Positions 37,175 through 47,244 of a DNA stretch of 64,000 bases are shown here, one piece after another. The stretch spans positions 1 through 64,000 of the forward strand of contig NZ_JADCDB010000005.1 of the NCBI RefSeq assembly GCF_020252395.1. The letters run 5' to 3'. The position numbers and the translations under genes are program-made. The notes below the pieces were generated by a model, which saw nothing but the letters and a program-made list of their open reading frames with translations, did no database searches and had not been told where the DNA came from. Positions within the stretch are counted from its first letter, which is position 1. Each line of letters begins with the position of its first letter. The stretch comes from Aestuariivirga sp. Its GTDB lineage: Bacteria > Pseudomonadota > Alphaproteobacteria > Rhizobiales > Aestuariivirgaceae.

Positions 37175-38308
37175 TCACATAGGTGGCGGACTGGCCGTTT
37201 CAAAGACGAAAACGTGATCCGGGTCGATGCGGAACAGCCCCGTTTCGCCGCGCTGGGGGGCGGCACGGGACTCAAGCAAAGCATTAAGAGGCTCCTCCAA
37301 ACCCTTAAAAATAATAGAACACTTGACGTCGTCACCCTGAAAGCGCGTGTCCGTGATGAGGCCTTCAACCCCCTGCCCGCCCTCGGCGCGGCGAATGCCC
37401 TGCGGCCGGATCAGGACGAGTGCATCCGGCCCCTTCACCCGCTCCGGGCAAGGGAAGGCGCCAAGCGCGGTCATCACATTACCGTGGCTAACGCGTCCGC
37501 AGATTTCATCGGTGTCAGAGAAGAAGCGGGCCGCCGCGGCATCGACCGGGGCGCGGTAGAGCTCCTCCGGCGTCCCCGCCTGGATGAGGCGGCCCTGGCG
37601 CATCAGCAGGATGCGATCGGCAAGGCCCATGGCCTCCACCGGATCGTGGGTGACGAGCAGGCAGGAGGCGCGGGTCTCGCGCAGCAGGGTGAGCGTTTCG
37701 GCGCGCACCGACCCGCGCAGGCGCTGGTCCAACCCCGAGAAGGGTTCGTCCATCAGCAGCACCTGCGGGCGTGGCACGAGGGCGCGGGCCAGCGCCACGC
37801 GCTGCTGCTCGCCGCCTGACAGGCTGTGCGGGTAACTCTGGGCATAGTGGGCAAGCCCCACCCGCTCCAGCGCGTGGAGGGCAATGCGGTAAGCCTCCTT
37901 CCTGGGCAGCGCGTTGAGGCCGAAGGCCACGTTGCCGATGATGGGGAGGTGCGGGAACAGCGCGAAATCCTGAAACATCAGTCCGATGTTGCGCTTCTCC
38001 GGCGGCACGAAGCGCGAAGGCCCCGCCATCTCCTGACCGTCGAACAGCACGCGGCCCGAGTCCGGCTTGTCGATCCCCGCCGCGAGGCGCAACAGCGTGG
38101 TCTTGCCGCAGCCTGAGGGGCCGAGCAGGCAGGCGATCTCGCCGGGCTTCAAGGTGAAACTCACGTCCTCCACCGCGGCAGTCCGCCCGAAGCGGCGGGA
38201 GACGTGCTCGAAGGTCAGCTGGCCGGCAAAGGTGGCGCCCGCCGTGCCGCGGGTGCCCCAGCGGCGGCTTTCAGGCTGATCCTTAAGGGAAAGTTCGGCA
38301 GACCTCAT
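37175..38308 (-). CDS. ABC transporter ATP-binding protein, FbpC/PotA-like
   Basis: A 377-residue importer ATPase: Walker [16 protein letters not shown] loop [11 protein letters not shown], signature [16 protein letters not shown], Walker [14 protein letters not shown]-loop [13 protein letters not shown], and a C-terminal TOBE-like region. Sequence type is that of iron(III)/spermidine importers ([14 protein letters not shown] region). No permease or binding protein is next to it in the window, so the substrate is unassigned. Possible start alternatives exist within the first 30 residues, which are not conserved. Confidence 0.83.
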   Translation of the reverse strand: MRSAELSLKDQPESRRWGTRGTAGATFAGQLTFEHVSRRFGRTAAVEDVSFTLKPGEIACLLGPSGCGKTTLLRLAAGIDKPDSGRVLFDGQEMAGPSRFVPPEKRNIGLMFQDFALFPHLPIIGNVAFGLNALPRKEAYRIALHALERVGLAHYAQSYPHSLSGGEQQRVALARALVPRPQVLLMDEPFSGLDQRLRGSVRAETLTLLRETRASCLLVTHDPVEAMGLADRILLMRQGRLIQAGTPEELYRAPVDAAAARFFSDTDEICGRVSHGNVMTALGAFPCPERVKGPDALVLIRPQGIRRAEGGQGVEGLITDTRFQGDDVKCSIIFKGLEEPLNALLESRAAPQRGETGLFRIDPDHVFVFETASPPPM

Positions 38309-38351
38309 GATGCGCCGGGTCTACAACGAAACAGCAGTGGCGCAAATGCCA

Positions 38352-39716
38352 TCACGCCGCAGCGGGAACCACCCGGTTGCGGCCCTCGCGCTTTGCGCGA
38401 TAGAGGGCGCGGTCGGCGCGCTTCAGGAGTTCCTCGACCGTGTCCTCGGCTGCGGCAAGGTTCGAAACGCCCAGCGAGGCGGTGACGGTCAGATGCGAGG
38501 CCGGCCCCAGCATGAAGGGCTTGCCGGCAATGGCCTTGCGGATGCGCTCGCCTACCTTTTCGGCCACCGGCATGTCGGCTCCCGGCAGCACCACCACGAA
38601 TTCTTCGCCGCCGGTGCGGCAGGCAAGGTCGCCGCTGCGCACGCAGCCTCGGATGCGGCCTGCCACCTCCTGCAGCACGCGGTCGCCCGCATCATGGCCA
38701 TAGGTGTCATTCACCGATTTGAAAAAGTCGATGTCGAGGCTGATCAGCGACAGGCCCTTGCCGCGGTCCGCCGACTGCTCGATCAACTGGACGAGCTGCG
38801 TTTCAAGATAGCGGCGGTTATAAAGACCGGTGAGCGCGTCGGTCACCGCCATTTCCATCGAAGCGCGGACCGTGAGGCGCAGCTGCTCGGTGTAGCGGTG
38901 GCGGCGAATCTGGGTGGCGACGCGCGCCAGCAGTTCCTGCTTGTCGATGGGGCGGATCAGATAGTCGTTCACCCCCATGTCGAGGGCGCGCAGCAGGCGC
39001 TGGTGGTCATCCGGTTCGACAAGGATGAGGATCGGCGTCTGGCGCGTCGTCTCGACCGACTTGAGCTGCGAGCAGATGCGCAGGCCGTCCATCCCTTCGA
39101 GGTCGAGGTTGACCATGATCAGGTCGAAGCCGCCCTGCGCCGCGCCGAAGGCCTCGAAGGCCTGCTGCGGCTCTGTGACGAGCGTCACTTCGTATTTCGC
39201 CTCCAGCAGGCCGCGGATGCGCTCCGCCGCCGTCAGGCGATTGTCGAGCACCAAAACGCGTCCTGCGGCCAGATCTGCGGCAGATTCGGCCGCCGCCAGC
39301 CCAAGCGGGTCGGCGCCGGTGCGCGCGCGCAACTCGTCGATGAGCATCTTGAGGCGCACCAAGCCCTTGACGCGGCAGAAAAGCGCCACGTCATTGACGG
39401 GCTTGGTCAGGAAATCGTCGGCTCCCGCCTCGAGCCCCCGCACACGGTCCTCCGGCTGATCGAGGGCCGTCACCATGACCACAGGGATGTGCTGGGTCGC
39501 GGGATTCTGCTTGATGCGGCGGCACACCTCTACGCCGTCGATCCCTGGCATCATTACGTCGAGCAGCACGATGTCGGGACTGGTGCGCTGCACGGCCTCC
39601 AGCGCGTCAGCGCCATTCATGGCGGTGACGACCTCGAAATACTCCGCCGCGAGCTTGGCCTCCAGCAGCCGGACATTGGCCAGGATGTCGTCAACGACGA
39701 GGACGCGCGCCGTCAT
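38352..39716 (-). CDS. pleD: Response regulator diguanylate cyclase PleD
   Basis: A 454-residue protein with two receiver domains and a GGDEF domain. REC1 carries the phospho-acceptor Asp in [14 protein letters not shown]2 has Asn in its place ([10 protein letters not shown]) and is a degenerate adaptor. The cyclase signature is GGEEF, preceded by the RSGD inhibitory site (RxxD five residues before), so product inhibition by cyclic di-GMP is probably intact. The start overlaps the divK stop as ATGA. In Caulobacter PleD drives the swarmer-to-stalked transition. Confidence 0.95.
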   Translation of the reverse strand: MTARVLVVDDILANVRLLEAKLAAEYFEVVTAMNGADALEAVQRTSPDIVLLDVMMPGIDGVEVCRRIKQNPATQHIPVVMVTALDQPEDRVRGLEAGADDFLTKPVNDVALFCRVKGLVRLKMLIDELRARTGADPLGLAAAESAADLAAGRVLVLDNRLTAAERIRGLLEAKYEVTLVTEPQQAFEAFGAAQGGFDLIMVNLDLEGMDGLRICSQLKSVETTRQTPILILVEPDDHQRLLRALDMGVNDYLIRPIDKQELLARVATQIRRHRYTEQLRLTVRASMEMAVTDALTGLYNRRYLETQLVQLIEQSADRGKGLSLISLDIDFFKSVNDTYGHDAGDRVLQEVAGRIRGCVRSGDLACRTGGEEFVVVLPGADMPVAEKVGERIRKAIAGKPFMLGPASHLTVTASLGVSNLAAAEDTVEELLKRADRALYRAKREGRNRVVPAAA

Positions 39717-40087
39717 TGCGGTTGCTTCAGGTAGCTGTCGATGGTCTGCAGGAAACTGACGACCGAGATGGGCTTCGAAATATAGGCCTCGCAGCCACCC
39801 TCGCGGATTTTCTGCTCGTCGCCCTTCATGGCGAAGGCGGTGACGGCGACGACGGGGATCGTGCGCAGATCGTCGTCCTCCTTCAGCCACTTGGTGACCT
39901 CGATGCCGGAGACCTCAGGTAACTGAATGTCCATAAGGATCAGGTCAGGCCGGTGCTGGCGCGCCAGATCGAGCGCGGAAAGACCGTCCCGCGTCTGGAT
40001 CACCTGGTAACCATTGGCCTCCAGCAGGTCGTTGAACAGCTTCATGTTCAACTCATTGTCCTCGACGATCAAAACCTTCTTGGCCAC
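39713..40087 (-). CDS. divK: Single-domain response regulator DivK
   Basis: A 124-residue stand-alone receiver: [20 protein letters not shown] (acidic pair), phospho-acceptor in [25 protein letters not shown] and the switch lysine in YISKPISV. It controls cell-cycle kinases (DivJ, PleC, DivL) in alphaproteobacteria. I chose GTG 40087 because homologues begin [14 protein letters not shown]; ATG 40114 would add nine residues. Co-transcribed with pleD. Confidence 0.95.
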   Translation of the reverse strand: MAKKVLIVEDNELNMKLFNDLLEANGYQVIQTRDGLSALDLARQHRPDLILMDIQLPEVSGIEVTKWLKEDDDLRTIPVVAVTAFAMKGDEQKIREGGCEAYISKPISVVSFLQTIDSYLKQPQ

Positions 40088-40284
40088 GGCCCGCCGCGTT
40101 TCTGGCGTTCTCATCGGTCCCGCCGATAATGACACATTCGCACCCATTCGGCTGAGGTTGCCGCAGAACCGCACCCCACGCCCCCTCTGCAAGCCCAAGC
40201 TTTGGACCATCTTGGGTAACCAATAGCTTAACCCAATGCGTACTCTGTTCAACGCGGTTGAGGGGTGGTTAATTACGATTCACC

Positions 40285-40578
40285 ATGACAAAATCCAAGA
40301 CCCGCGACAACTCCGAAGACGCCGAAATCCTCGCGATCAACGCGCTCGGCTTTCTCGCCTCCGACAGCGAACGATTGCAGCGCTTCATGGAGCTCTCAGG
40401 GCTCGATGTGGCGGCCATCCGTGTCGGCGCCGCGAACCCCGCCTTCCTCGGCGGCATCCTCGACCACCTGCTGGGCGACGAAAGCCTGCTGCTGATTTTC
40501 GCCGGGGAACAGCAGCTCCGCCCCGAACGCATCGCCCAACTCCGCCGCAAGCTTCCAGGAGCCGCCGTTGATTTCTGA
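40285..40578 (+). CDS. DUF3572 family protein
   Basis: A 97-residue alphaproteobacterial protein: LAINALGFLASDSERLQRFM and FLGGILDHLLGDESLLLIFA are characteristic of DUF3572. It is probably helical and cytoplasmic; function unknown. In many Rhizobiales it lies next to divK as here, divergently. Its end overlaps the next gene by 11 bases. Confidence 0.85.
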   Translation: MTKSKTRDNSEDAEILAINALGFLASDSERLQRFMELSGLDVAAIRVGAANPAFLGGILDHLLGDESLLLIFAGEQQLRPERIAQLRRKLPGAAVDF

Positions 40579-41218
40579 GATCACCCAGGGTCAGCTCGCC
40601 ACACTGAGCTTCACCGGCCGCCCCCTCGTCATCTGTGACGTGGACGAGGTGATCGTGCATTTCACCCGTGACTTCGAGGACTACATCGGCCTGCATGGAC
40701 TGTGGCTCGATACCTCGAGCTTCGCGCTCAACGGCAACATCCGCTACCGCAAGACCAATGCGCCAGCCCCCGAGCCGCTGGTGGCCGAGATGATCGGATC
40801 GTTTTTCGACACCCGCACCCGCCACATGCAGGAAATCGACGGCGCCGTCTCCGCCCTCCTCGCCTTCGGCGAAAGGGCCGACGTGGTTCTGCTCACCAAC
40901 CTGCCCCACACGGCGGGCGACCACCGCCGCGAGAACCTGAGGAGCCACGGCCTGCCCTTTCCCGTCGTCACCAATTCCGGCCCCAAGGGCCCCGCCATCC
41001 GCAACCTCGCCGACCGCGGCGGCCGGCCTGTGATCTTCATCGACGACAGCCCGTCTTACATCGCCTCGGCGCATGAATTCGCCCCCGAGGTGACGCTCAT
41101 CCACTTCCTCCACGACGACCGCTTCTCGCGCCATATCGCGCCGCTGGACTATGTGTCGCTCAGGACTGCGAGCTGGCACGAGGCGCGGCCCTTCGTGATG
41201 GAGTTGATCGGGGCTTAG
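40568..41218 (+). CDS. HAD-like hydrolase family protein
   Basis: A 216-residue protein, start TTG 40568, inside the end of the DUF3572 gene. [20 protein letters not shown] resembles HAD motif I (DxDxx), LLTNLPH resembles motif II (T/S), and [14 protein letters not shown] motif III/IV (DD). The catalytic Asp pair is present as DVD. It may be a phosphatase or a non-catalytic HAD; the substrate is unknown. Tail to tail with the GST gene, overlapping by four bases. Confidence 0.72.
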   Translation: MISEITQGQLATLSFTGRPLVICDVDEVIVHFTRDFEDYIGLHGLWLDTSSFALNGNIRYRKTNAPAPEPLVAEMIGSFFDTRTRHMQEIDGAVSALLAFGERADVVLLTNLPHTAGDHRRENLRSHGLPFPVVTNSGPKGPAIRNLADRGGRPVIFIDDSPSYIASAHEFAPEVTLIHFLHDDRFSRHIAPLDYVSLRTASWHEARPFVMELIGA

Positions 41219-41874
41219 ACCAGATCGGACGCCACATAGCCTCCCGGCTTCAACACGCCATGCGCCTCCAGGGCCGCTTTCAGCTTCGGCCGCGCCCGCA
41301 CGGCGTTGGCCAGCTCGGCGACCGGCGGATACTTGGCATGCAGCGCCTCCTCGGTGGGAGCCCCCCAAACCGACAGCATGAAGGCATAGAGATCGAGCGC
41401 CGAAAAATCGCTGCCCATGATCCATGGCCCGGAGGATGCGAGCCGCTTCTCGAGAATGGCCCAATAGGAGTCGACGCGCTGGAGCAGCATGGTCTTGAGC
41501 CTCCGCTGCTCCGTCTCGCTCTGCACCAGACCTGCGGCATCCATGGCGAAGTTACCCGCTCCATAGATTTCCGCGCTCATGAACACGAGCAGGCTGAGAA
41601 ATTCGCCATAATCCGGCGAACCGATTGGCGGAGACATGCGCTTTTCGGGATGCGCCGCCACCAGGAAGGCGACGATGGCGGCCGACTCATAAAGCGTCCG
41701 CCCGTCCGCCAGCCCCAGCGCCGGAACCATGCCGAGCGGGCTGACGGCGCGGAACGCGGGTGCGCGCACCTGCTCCGGCGTCATCCAGATATTGGTGTAG
41801 GGCGCCTCCATTTCCTCCAGCAGGCAATGGATGGCGAGCGACCCCCAAGTCTTAACGTTATAGAGCTTATACAT
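41215..41874 (-). CDS. Glutathione S-transferase family protein
   Basis: A 219-residue GST: N-terminal thioredoxin-like domain ([20 protein letters not shown], with [22 protein letters not shown] as the GSH-binding cis-Pro and Glu-Ser region) and a C-terminal helical domain ([18 protein letters not shown]). Its native substrate is unknown. ATG 41874 gives a family-length protein; the longer frame runs through the opposite dinB gene and is discarded. Confidence 0.85.
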   Translation of the reverse strand: MYKLYNVKTWGSLAIHCLLEEMEAPYTNIWMTPEQVRAPAFRAVSPLGMVPALGLADGRTLYESAAIVAFLVAAHPEKRMSPPIGSPDYGEFLSLLVFMSAEIYGAGNFAMDAAGLVQSETEQRRLKTMLLQRVDSYWAILEKRLASSGPWIMGSDFSALDLYAFMLSVWGAPTEEALHAKYPPVAELANAVRARPKLKAALEAHGVLKPGGYVASDLV

Positions 41875-41943
41875 CTTGTCGATCTCTCTCGGGTCGCACC
41901 GTTCGGGGAGGCAGTGTTCCCCAATCCGGCGCAGCGCGCTAGT

Positions 41944-43233
41944 ATGATCTGCATGCAAGACGATGCCGCGACGGCGGGCTTCTGCCGAGACTGCTTCACG
42001 CCTGTTTCGGGTGCTGAGCGGCGCTGCAAATCCTGCGGCAGCCCGCGCCTGCTGCGCCACCCGGAGCTGCACCAGCTCTCGATCGCCCACATCGACTGCG
42101 ATGCCTTCTATGCCGCCGTCGAGAAGCGTGACCGGCCGGAGCTTGCCGACAAGCCGGTGATCGTCGGCGGCGGCACGCGCGGTGTGGTCTCCACCGCCTG
42201 CTACATCGCGCGCATTCATGGCGTGAAATCGGCCATGCCCATGTTCAAGGCGCTGAAGCTCTGCCCCGAGGCGGTGGTGATCAAGCCCGACATGGCGAAA
42301 TATTCCGCCGCGGGGAAGATCGTGCGCGAGCTGATGCTGGAGGTGACGCCATTGGTCGAACCCCTTTCCATCGACGAGGCCTTTCTCGATCTCACCGGCA
42401 CCGCCAGGCTCCACGGCATGAGCCCGGCACTGACACTCGCCCATCTCATCCGGCGCGTCACCGAGAAGGTGGGCATCACCGCCTCGGCCGGCCTGTCGCA
42501 CAACAAGTACCTGGCCAAGCTTGCCTCCGACCTCGAAAAGCCGCGCGGCTTTTCGGTGCTGGGCAAGGCGGAAACGATAAGCTTCCTCGCCTCGAAGCCC
42601 GTGGGCTTCATCTGGGGCGTGGGCAAGGCGATGCAGGAGGAGCTTGCGAAAGGCGGTATCACCATGATCGCCCAGCTGCAGCAGATGGAGAAGACCGAGC
42701 TGATGCGCCGCTTTGGTTCGATGGGGGCGCGGCTCTATCACCTGTCGCGCGGCGAGGACCAGCGCGTCGTCTCGACCGATGAGCATTCGAAGTCGATCAG
42801 CGCCGAGACCACCTTCAACACCGACATCAGCGACCGCGCCGAACTGGAGCGCATCCTGTGGCCGCTCGCCGAGAAAGTGTCGCGCCGCGCCAAGGCGGAA
42901 GGTGTGGCGGGCCACACGGTGGTGCTGAAGCTCAAGACCGCCGATTTCAAGCTCCGCACCCGAAACGTCTCGCTGGCGGACCCCACACTGCTCGCCAACC
43001 GCATCTATGACGCCGCCCTGCCACTCCTGCAGCGTGAGGCGACGGGCACCGCCTTCAGGCTCATCGGGGTGGGCATCTCCGGCCTCGTCGAGGCACGGCC
43101 CGAACAGGAGACGGAGACGCTGGACGTCACCGCCGCCGCCCGCGCCAGGGCGGAACTGGCGGTCGACCGCATCCGCGACAGGTTCGGCCGCGCGGCGGTG
43201 GCCCGCGGCATCGCGTTCGGCTCGGACGACTGA
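41944..43233 (+). CDS. dinB: DNA polymerase IV with N-terminal zinc ribbon
   Basis: A 429-residue Y-family polymerase: HIDCDAFYA (49-57) and SIDEAF (142-147, D144/E145) form the catalytic metal site, KPRGFSVL and the little-finger region follow. Residues 14-31 contain four cysteines in C-x2-C...C-x2-C spacing (C14, C17, C28, C31), an unusual N-terminal zinc-ribbon-like extension seen in some alphaproteobacterial DinB proteins. Used in translesion synthesis; LexA control was not checked. ATG 41953 is an alternative start. Confidence 0.92.
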   Translation: MICMQDDAATAGFCRDCFTPVSGAERRCKSCGSPRLLRHPELHQLSIAHIDCDAFYAAVEKRDRPELADKPVIVGGGTRGVVSTACYIARIHGVKSAMPMFKALKLCPEAVVIKPDMAKYSAAGKIVRELMLEVTPLVEPLSIDEAFLDLTGTARLHGMSPALTLAHLIRRVTEKVGITASAGLSHNKYLAKLASDLEKPRGFSVLGKAETISFLASKPVGFIWGVGKAMQEELAKGGITMIAQLQQMEKTELMRRFGSMGARLYHLSRGEDQRVVSTDEHSKSISAETTFNTDISDRAELERILWPLAEKVSRRAKAEGVAGHTVVLKLKTADFKLRTRNVSLADPTLLANRIYDAALPLLQREATGTAFRLIGVGISGLVEARPEQETETLDVTAAARARAELAVDRIRDRFGRAAVARGIAFGSDD

Positions 43234-43298
43234 CCCTTTCCGCCGCGGCCCCGGACGGGCTAAAGCAAGTTTCGCGCGTCAGCTACCGATTCCGGGCC

Positions 43299-44141
43299 AT
43301 GAAACCGAAACTCGTCCGCACCCTTGCCGCCCTGCGCCGCGAAACCGCCAAGTGGCGGGCCGAGGGGCTCCGCTATGCCGTGGTGCCCACCATGGGCGCC
43401 ATCCATTCCGGCCATACGCACCTGGTGGCGGAGGGCCTGAAACGCGCCGACCGGACGATCGCCACCATCTTCGTCAACCCGAAGCAGTTCGCCGCCCATG
43501 AGGACCTCGACAAATATCCGCGCGACGAGGAAGGCGATGTGCGCAAGCTCGGCGAGGCCGGCTGCCACATGATTTATTTGCCCAATCCGGACGAGATCTA
43601 TCCGCAGGGCTTCTGCACCACTGTCACGCTGGGCGGTCCCGCCAAGGCCGGCCTCGAGGATAAGTTCCGCCCGCAGTTCTTCGATGGCGTCACGACCGTT
43701 GTCGCCAAGCTCTTCACGCAGACCGGCGCTGATTACGCCATGTTCGGCGAGAAGGATTACCAGCAGCTCAAGGTCGTCACCCGCATGGCGAAGGACCTCG
43801 ACTTGCCCATCGAGGTGGTCGGCATCCCCACCGTGCGCGAAGATGACGGGCTCGCGAAATCATCCCGCAACGTCTACCTCTCGAAACAGGAGCGCCAGCA
43901 GGCGCTGGCCATCCATTCGGCGATCAGCCACGCCGCGGAGCGCATCCGCGCCGGCCTCGACTTGCAATCCGCCATGACAAGCGCCACGCGCACGCTGCTG
44001 GCGCTGGGCTTCAAGGTCGACTACGTCACCGTGCGCAACGCCGAAACACTGGTCCTGCCCCAGCACCGCGACGAACCCTTGCGCATCCTCGCCGCCGCCT
44101 GGCTGGGCAAGACGCGGCTGATCGACAATGTGGGGGTGTGA
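43299..44141 (+). CDS. panC: Pantothenate synthetase
   Basis: A 280-residue enzyme that joins pantoate and beta-alanine with ATP. Motifs: VVPTMGAIHSGHTHLV (HxGH-type nucleotide site), ATIFVNPKQFAAHED, MFGEKDYQQLKVV and SSRNVYLSKQERQQA. Length and motif order are those of the family. No panB is adjacent. Confidence 0.96.
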   Translation: MKPKLVRTLAALRRETAKWRAEGLRYAVVPTMGAIHSGHTHLVAEGLKRADRTIATIFVNPKQFAAHEDLDKYPRDEEGDVRKLGEAGCHMIYLPNPDEIYPQGFCTTVTLGGPAKAGLEDKFRPQFFDGVTTVVAKLFTQTGADYAMFGEKDYQQLKVVTRMAKDLDLPIEVVGIPTVREDDGLAKSSRNVYLSKQERQQALAIHSAISHAAERIRAGLDLQSAMTSATRTLLALGFKVDYVTVRNAETLVLPQHRDEPLRILAAAWLGKTRLIDNVGV

Positions 44142-44153
44142 ACCCGGGCAGCT

Positions 44154-44609
44154 TCAAAGCAACTTGTAGAGCAGCGCGCGGCCTTCATCCGCAAAGCCAT
44201 GCGCCAGATAGAAGCGCCGCAGGTCGGCATCCGCGCCATGGGGCGTGACGCTGACCTGATAGCCGACAGCACCCATGCCGCGCAGCCAGTCTTCCGCCGC
44301 AATCATCAGCGCCCGGGACAATCCCCTGCCGCGATGCGACGGCAGCACATAGAGATCGCCCAGCTCCGCCGACCAGCCATATTCGATGCCGAAATCCATC
44401 GACACGGTGGCCACCCCCACCGCCTCGCCCTGATCCTCGGCCAACAACACGGCACAGCGGTCCATCGTCAGCATGGCACGGAGGTTGGCGGCGATCGTCC
44501 CGTCCGGCGTGTCGAAACCCTCCTCGCGGAAGAAGCGCTGCAGGAGGGCCGTCGCGGCCTGCGGGTCATCCTGCGTGGTAAGGCGGCGGACGTTCACAAG
44601 GTCTGGCAT
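44154..44609 (-). CDS. GNAT family N-acetyltransferase
   Basis: A 151-residue GNAT with the acetyl-CoA loop YVLPSHRGRGLSRALM (R/Q-x-x-G-x-G/A motif) and a C-terminal FYLAHGFADEGRALLYK. The substrate is unknown; members acetylate small amines or proteins. It lies four bases after the sugar-type ABC permease stop and may be co-transcribed with that transporter. Confidence 0.82.
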   Translation of the reverse strand: MPDLVNVRRLTTQDDPQAATALLQRFFREEGFDTPDGTIAANLRAMLTMDRCAVLLAEDQGEAVGVATVSMDFGIEYGWSAELGDLYVLPSHRGRGLSRALMIAAEDWLRGMGAVGYQVSVTPHGADADLRRFYLAHGFADEGRALLYKLL

Positions 44610-44613
44610 GGCC

Positions 44614-45630
44614 TCAGGCGCGTTTGCGGCGCGATTTGGCGAAGGTGTCGAAGGCCACCGCCAGAACGATGATGACGCCGATGATGATCTGCTGGATATA
44701 GGAATTGACGTTCATCAGCACCAGGCCATTAAGCAGCACGCCGATGAGCACAGTTCCGATCACCGTGCCGAAGATCGAGCCCGCACCCCCGAACAGGCTG
44801 GTGCCGCCGATCACCACCGAGGCGATGACGGTGAGCTCGTATCCCGTACCTGCCACGGCCTCCGCCGAGTTGAGGCGCGCCGACAGCACGAAGGCGCCGA
44901 GCCCAGCGAAGAAGCCCATGATCACATAGACGCTGGCGATGACGAAAGAGACATTGACGCCGGCAAGTCTTGCAGCTTCCGGATTGCCGCCCACTGCATA
45001 GACCCTGCGGCCATAGCGGGTGTAGCGCAGTACGATGTGAGCGATGACTGCGGCGATGAGGAAGATGATGACCGGCACGGGAACCGACAGGATCTTGCCC
45101 TGCCCCCACCAGGTGAAGTCCGGCTGAAAGCCCGAGATCGGCCCACCCGCCGCGAAGAGCAGGGCAGCGCCCCGGAACACCGACATGCCGCCCAAGGTCA
45201 CCACGAAGGCCGGCACCTTGAGCTTCGTGATGGCGATGCCCTGCGCAAGCCCTCCGAGTAAACCCACGGCGATGGCGGCGAGCGCCGCCAACTGCCAGCC
45301 ATAGCCGATCGTATCGTCGCCCACGGTGAAGCGGTCCTGCATGCCGCCCTTGGCGACCGCGGCGGCGACGAGCCCCGCGAAGGCGAGAAGCGAGCCCACC
45401 GAAAGGTCGATTCCTGCGGTGAGGATCACGAAGGTCATGCCGATCGCCAGCAAGCCGATGATCGAAACCTGCCGCATGACGTTGAACAGGTTGACGGAGG
45501 AGAGAAACCGCGGCTCCAATATGGCGAAGACCAGCATCAGCAGCAGCAGGAAGATCAGCGGCGCAAAGCGCGCCAGAAAGGTGAAGGCGTCGAAATTCTG
45601 GCGGCCCTCGGCAGCTTTGGCGTCTGTCAT
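44614..45630 (-). CDS. Ribose-type ABC transporter permease (RbsC-like)
   Basis: A 338-residue inner-membrane permease with about ten hydrophobic segments: GMTFVILTAGIDLSVGSLLAFAGLV and GNPEAARLAGVNV are typical of RbsC/XylH/AraH (CUT2). ATG 45630 is preferred since GGGGAG lies seven bases upstream, inside the preceding 18 bases; the alternative ATG 45648 overlaps the ATPase stop as ATGA but has no such site. It exports nothing; it forms the channel for sugar import with the ATPase and binding protein. Confidence 0.9.
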   Translation of the reverse strand: MTDAKAAEGRQNFDAFTFLARFAPLIFLLLLMLVFAILEPRFLSSVNLFNVMRQVSIIGLLAIGMTFVILTAGIDLSVGSLLAFAGLVAAAVAKGGMQDRFTVGDDTIGYGWQLAALAAIAVGLLGGLAQGIAITKLKVPAFVVTLGGMSVFRGAALLFAAGGPISGFQPDFTWWGQGKILSVPVPVIIFLIAAVIAHIVLRYTRYGRRVYAVGGNPEAARLAGVNVSFVIASVYVIMGFFAGLGAFVLSARLNSAEAVAGTGYELTVIASVVIGGTSLFGGAGSIFGTVIGTVLIGVLLNGLVLMNVNSYIQQIIIGVIIVLAVAFDTFAKSRRKRA

Positions 45631-45644
45631 CTTGGCGCTCCCCG

Positions 45645-47189
45645 TCATGCCGCTTGCCGTGACCCGACGGTCATCAGCGTCATCAGTTTTTCCTGTGTCG
45701 CGTCCGCGCGCATCATTTCGCCGGTCACCCGGCCCTCGCGCATCGTGACGATGCGGTCCGCCAGCGCCAGCACCTCGGGCAGTTCGGACGAGATCACGAT
45801 GATGGCGATCCCCGATTGCGCCATCTCGGACAGCAGGTTGTGCACCTCCGCCTTGGCGCCCACGTCGATGCCGCGCGTCGGCTCGTCCACGATCAGAACC
45901 TTCGGCCGCAGCGCCAGCCAACGCGCCAGCACCACCTTCTGCTGGTTGCCGCCGGAGAGATTTCCCACCACCTGGCCGGCCGAAGCCATGCGGATGTTGA
46001 GGAGCTTGCGGTATTCCTCGACCAGCTCGTCTTCCTTGGCGCCGCTGATGAAGACCGCAAACCGAGAAATGCGGCCCTGCGCGGTGATCGACATGTTGGT
46101 GCGGATGGCCTGCGAGAGGAACAGAGCCTGCTGCTTCCGGTCCTCAGGCACCAGGCCGATGCCCTGGGCAATCGCGTCCCGCGGGCTGGCGATGCGCACC
46201 TCCTGCCCCCCGATCATCACGGCGCCGGAATCGAAACGGTCCGCGCCGAAAATCGCCCGGGCCGTTTCGCTGCGGCCCGCGCCGACGAGGCCGGCAATGC
46301 CCAGGATCTCGCCGCGGTTCACAGAGAGCGACACGTCATGCAATTCGATGGCGCTCGCATCGCTGCTCTTGCGGCGGCGGTTGAGTGCTCGCACCTCGAG
46401 CGCCTTTTCCCCGGTGTCGAAAGAGACCTGGCGCGCCGCCAGAAGCCCCAGTTCGCGGCCCACCATGAGGCGGATAATGCCATCCATGTCCGTCTCCGCC
46501 ACCTTGCCGCGGCCCACATGGCGGCCGTCGCGCAGCACGGTGAAGCTGTCACACAGTTCGAAGACCTCTTCCAGGCGGTGGGTGACGAAAATGGTGGTGA
46601 TCCCCTCCGCTTTCAGGTTGCGGATGATGGCGAAAAGCTTCTCGACTTCGGCGCGGCTCAGCGCGCTTGTCGGCTCGTCCATCACGATGAGGCGGGACTT
46701 CATCGACAGTGCGCGCGCGATCTCCACCATCTGCTGTTCGGCAACCGACAGGTCGCGCACCAGGGCGCGCGGGCTTCGTTCCAGGCCGATGCGGCGGCAC
46801 AGCTTGGCGGTCTCCTCTTCGAGCTGGCGGTAGCTGATGAACAGTCGCGAGCCCGGCTCGCGGCCGATGAACACGTTCTCCGCCACCGTCATGTCCGGCG
46901 CGAGGGTGAATTCCTGGTAGATGGTGACAATGCCCGCCCGCTGCGCTTCCTGCGGCGAGGCGAACTGCACCGGCCGGCCGGCGAAGACGATCATGCCACT
47001 ATCAGGCGGTTGCGCCCCGGACAGGATCTTGAGCAGCGTGGACTTGCCCGCGCCATTCTCGCCAAGAAAGGCGTGGATCTCGCCCTCACCCACCGTGAAA
47101 TCCACCTGGTCGAGCGCCCGCACGCCGGGGAACGACTTGGAAATCCCCCGCATTTCGAGCAGCGGCGCGGCGTGTGAAGGCTCTGTCAT
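45645..47189 (-). CDS. Ribose-type ABC transporter ATP-binding protein (RbsA-like, two ATPase domains)
   Basis: A 514-residue tandem ATPase: first Walker A GENGAGKSTLLKIL, signature LSVAEQQMVEIARAL, Walker B LIVMDEPTSALS; second half with GLVGAGRSETARAIFGA (degenerate Walker A) and signature LSGGNQQKVVLARWL with VLIVDEPTRGIDVG. This is the CUT2 class that imports pentoses and inositol-like sugars. Start ATG 47189 preferred over GTG 47219 for family length. Same operon as permease and binding protein. Confidence 0.92.
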   Translation of the reverse strand: MTEPSHAAPLLEMRGISKSFPGVRALDQVDFTVGEGEIHAFLGENGAGKSTLLKILSGAQPPDSGMIVFAGRPVQFASPQEAQRAGIVTIYQEFTLAPDMTVAENVFIGREPGSRLFISYRQLEEETAKLCRRIGLERSPRALVRDLSVAEQQMVEIARALSMKSRLIVMDEPTSALSRAEVEKLFAIIRNLKAEGITTIFVTHRLEEVFELCDSFTVLRDGRHVGRGKVAETDMDGIIRLMVGRELGLLAARQVSFDTGEKALEVRALNRRRKSSDASAIELHDVSLSVNRGEILGIAGLVGAGRSETARAIFGADRFDSGAVMIGGQEVRIASPRDAIAQGIGLVPEDRKQQALFLSQAIRTNMSITAQGRISRFAVFISGAKEDELVEEYRKLLNIRMASAGQVVGNLSGGNQQKVVLARWLALRPKVLIVDEPTRGIDVGAKAEVHNLLSEMAQSGIAIIVISSELPEVLALADRIVTMREGRVTGEMMRADATQEKLMTLMTVGSRQAA

Positions 47190-47244
47190 GAGAGGCGATG
47201 GCCGGCCGGGTGACGTCACCCGGCCGGACCGCGGATGCCGTAAC

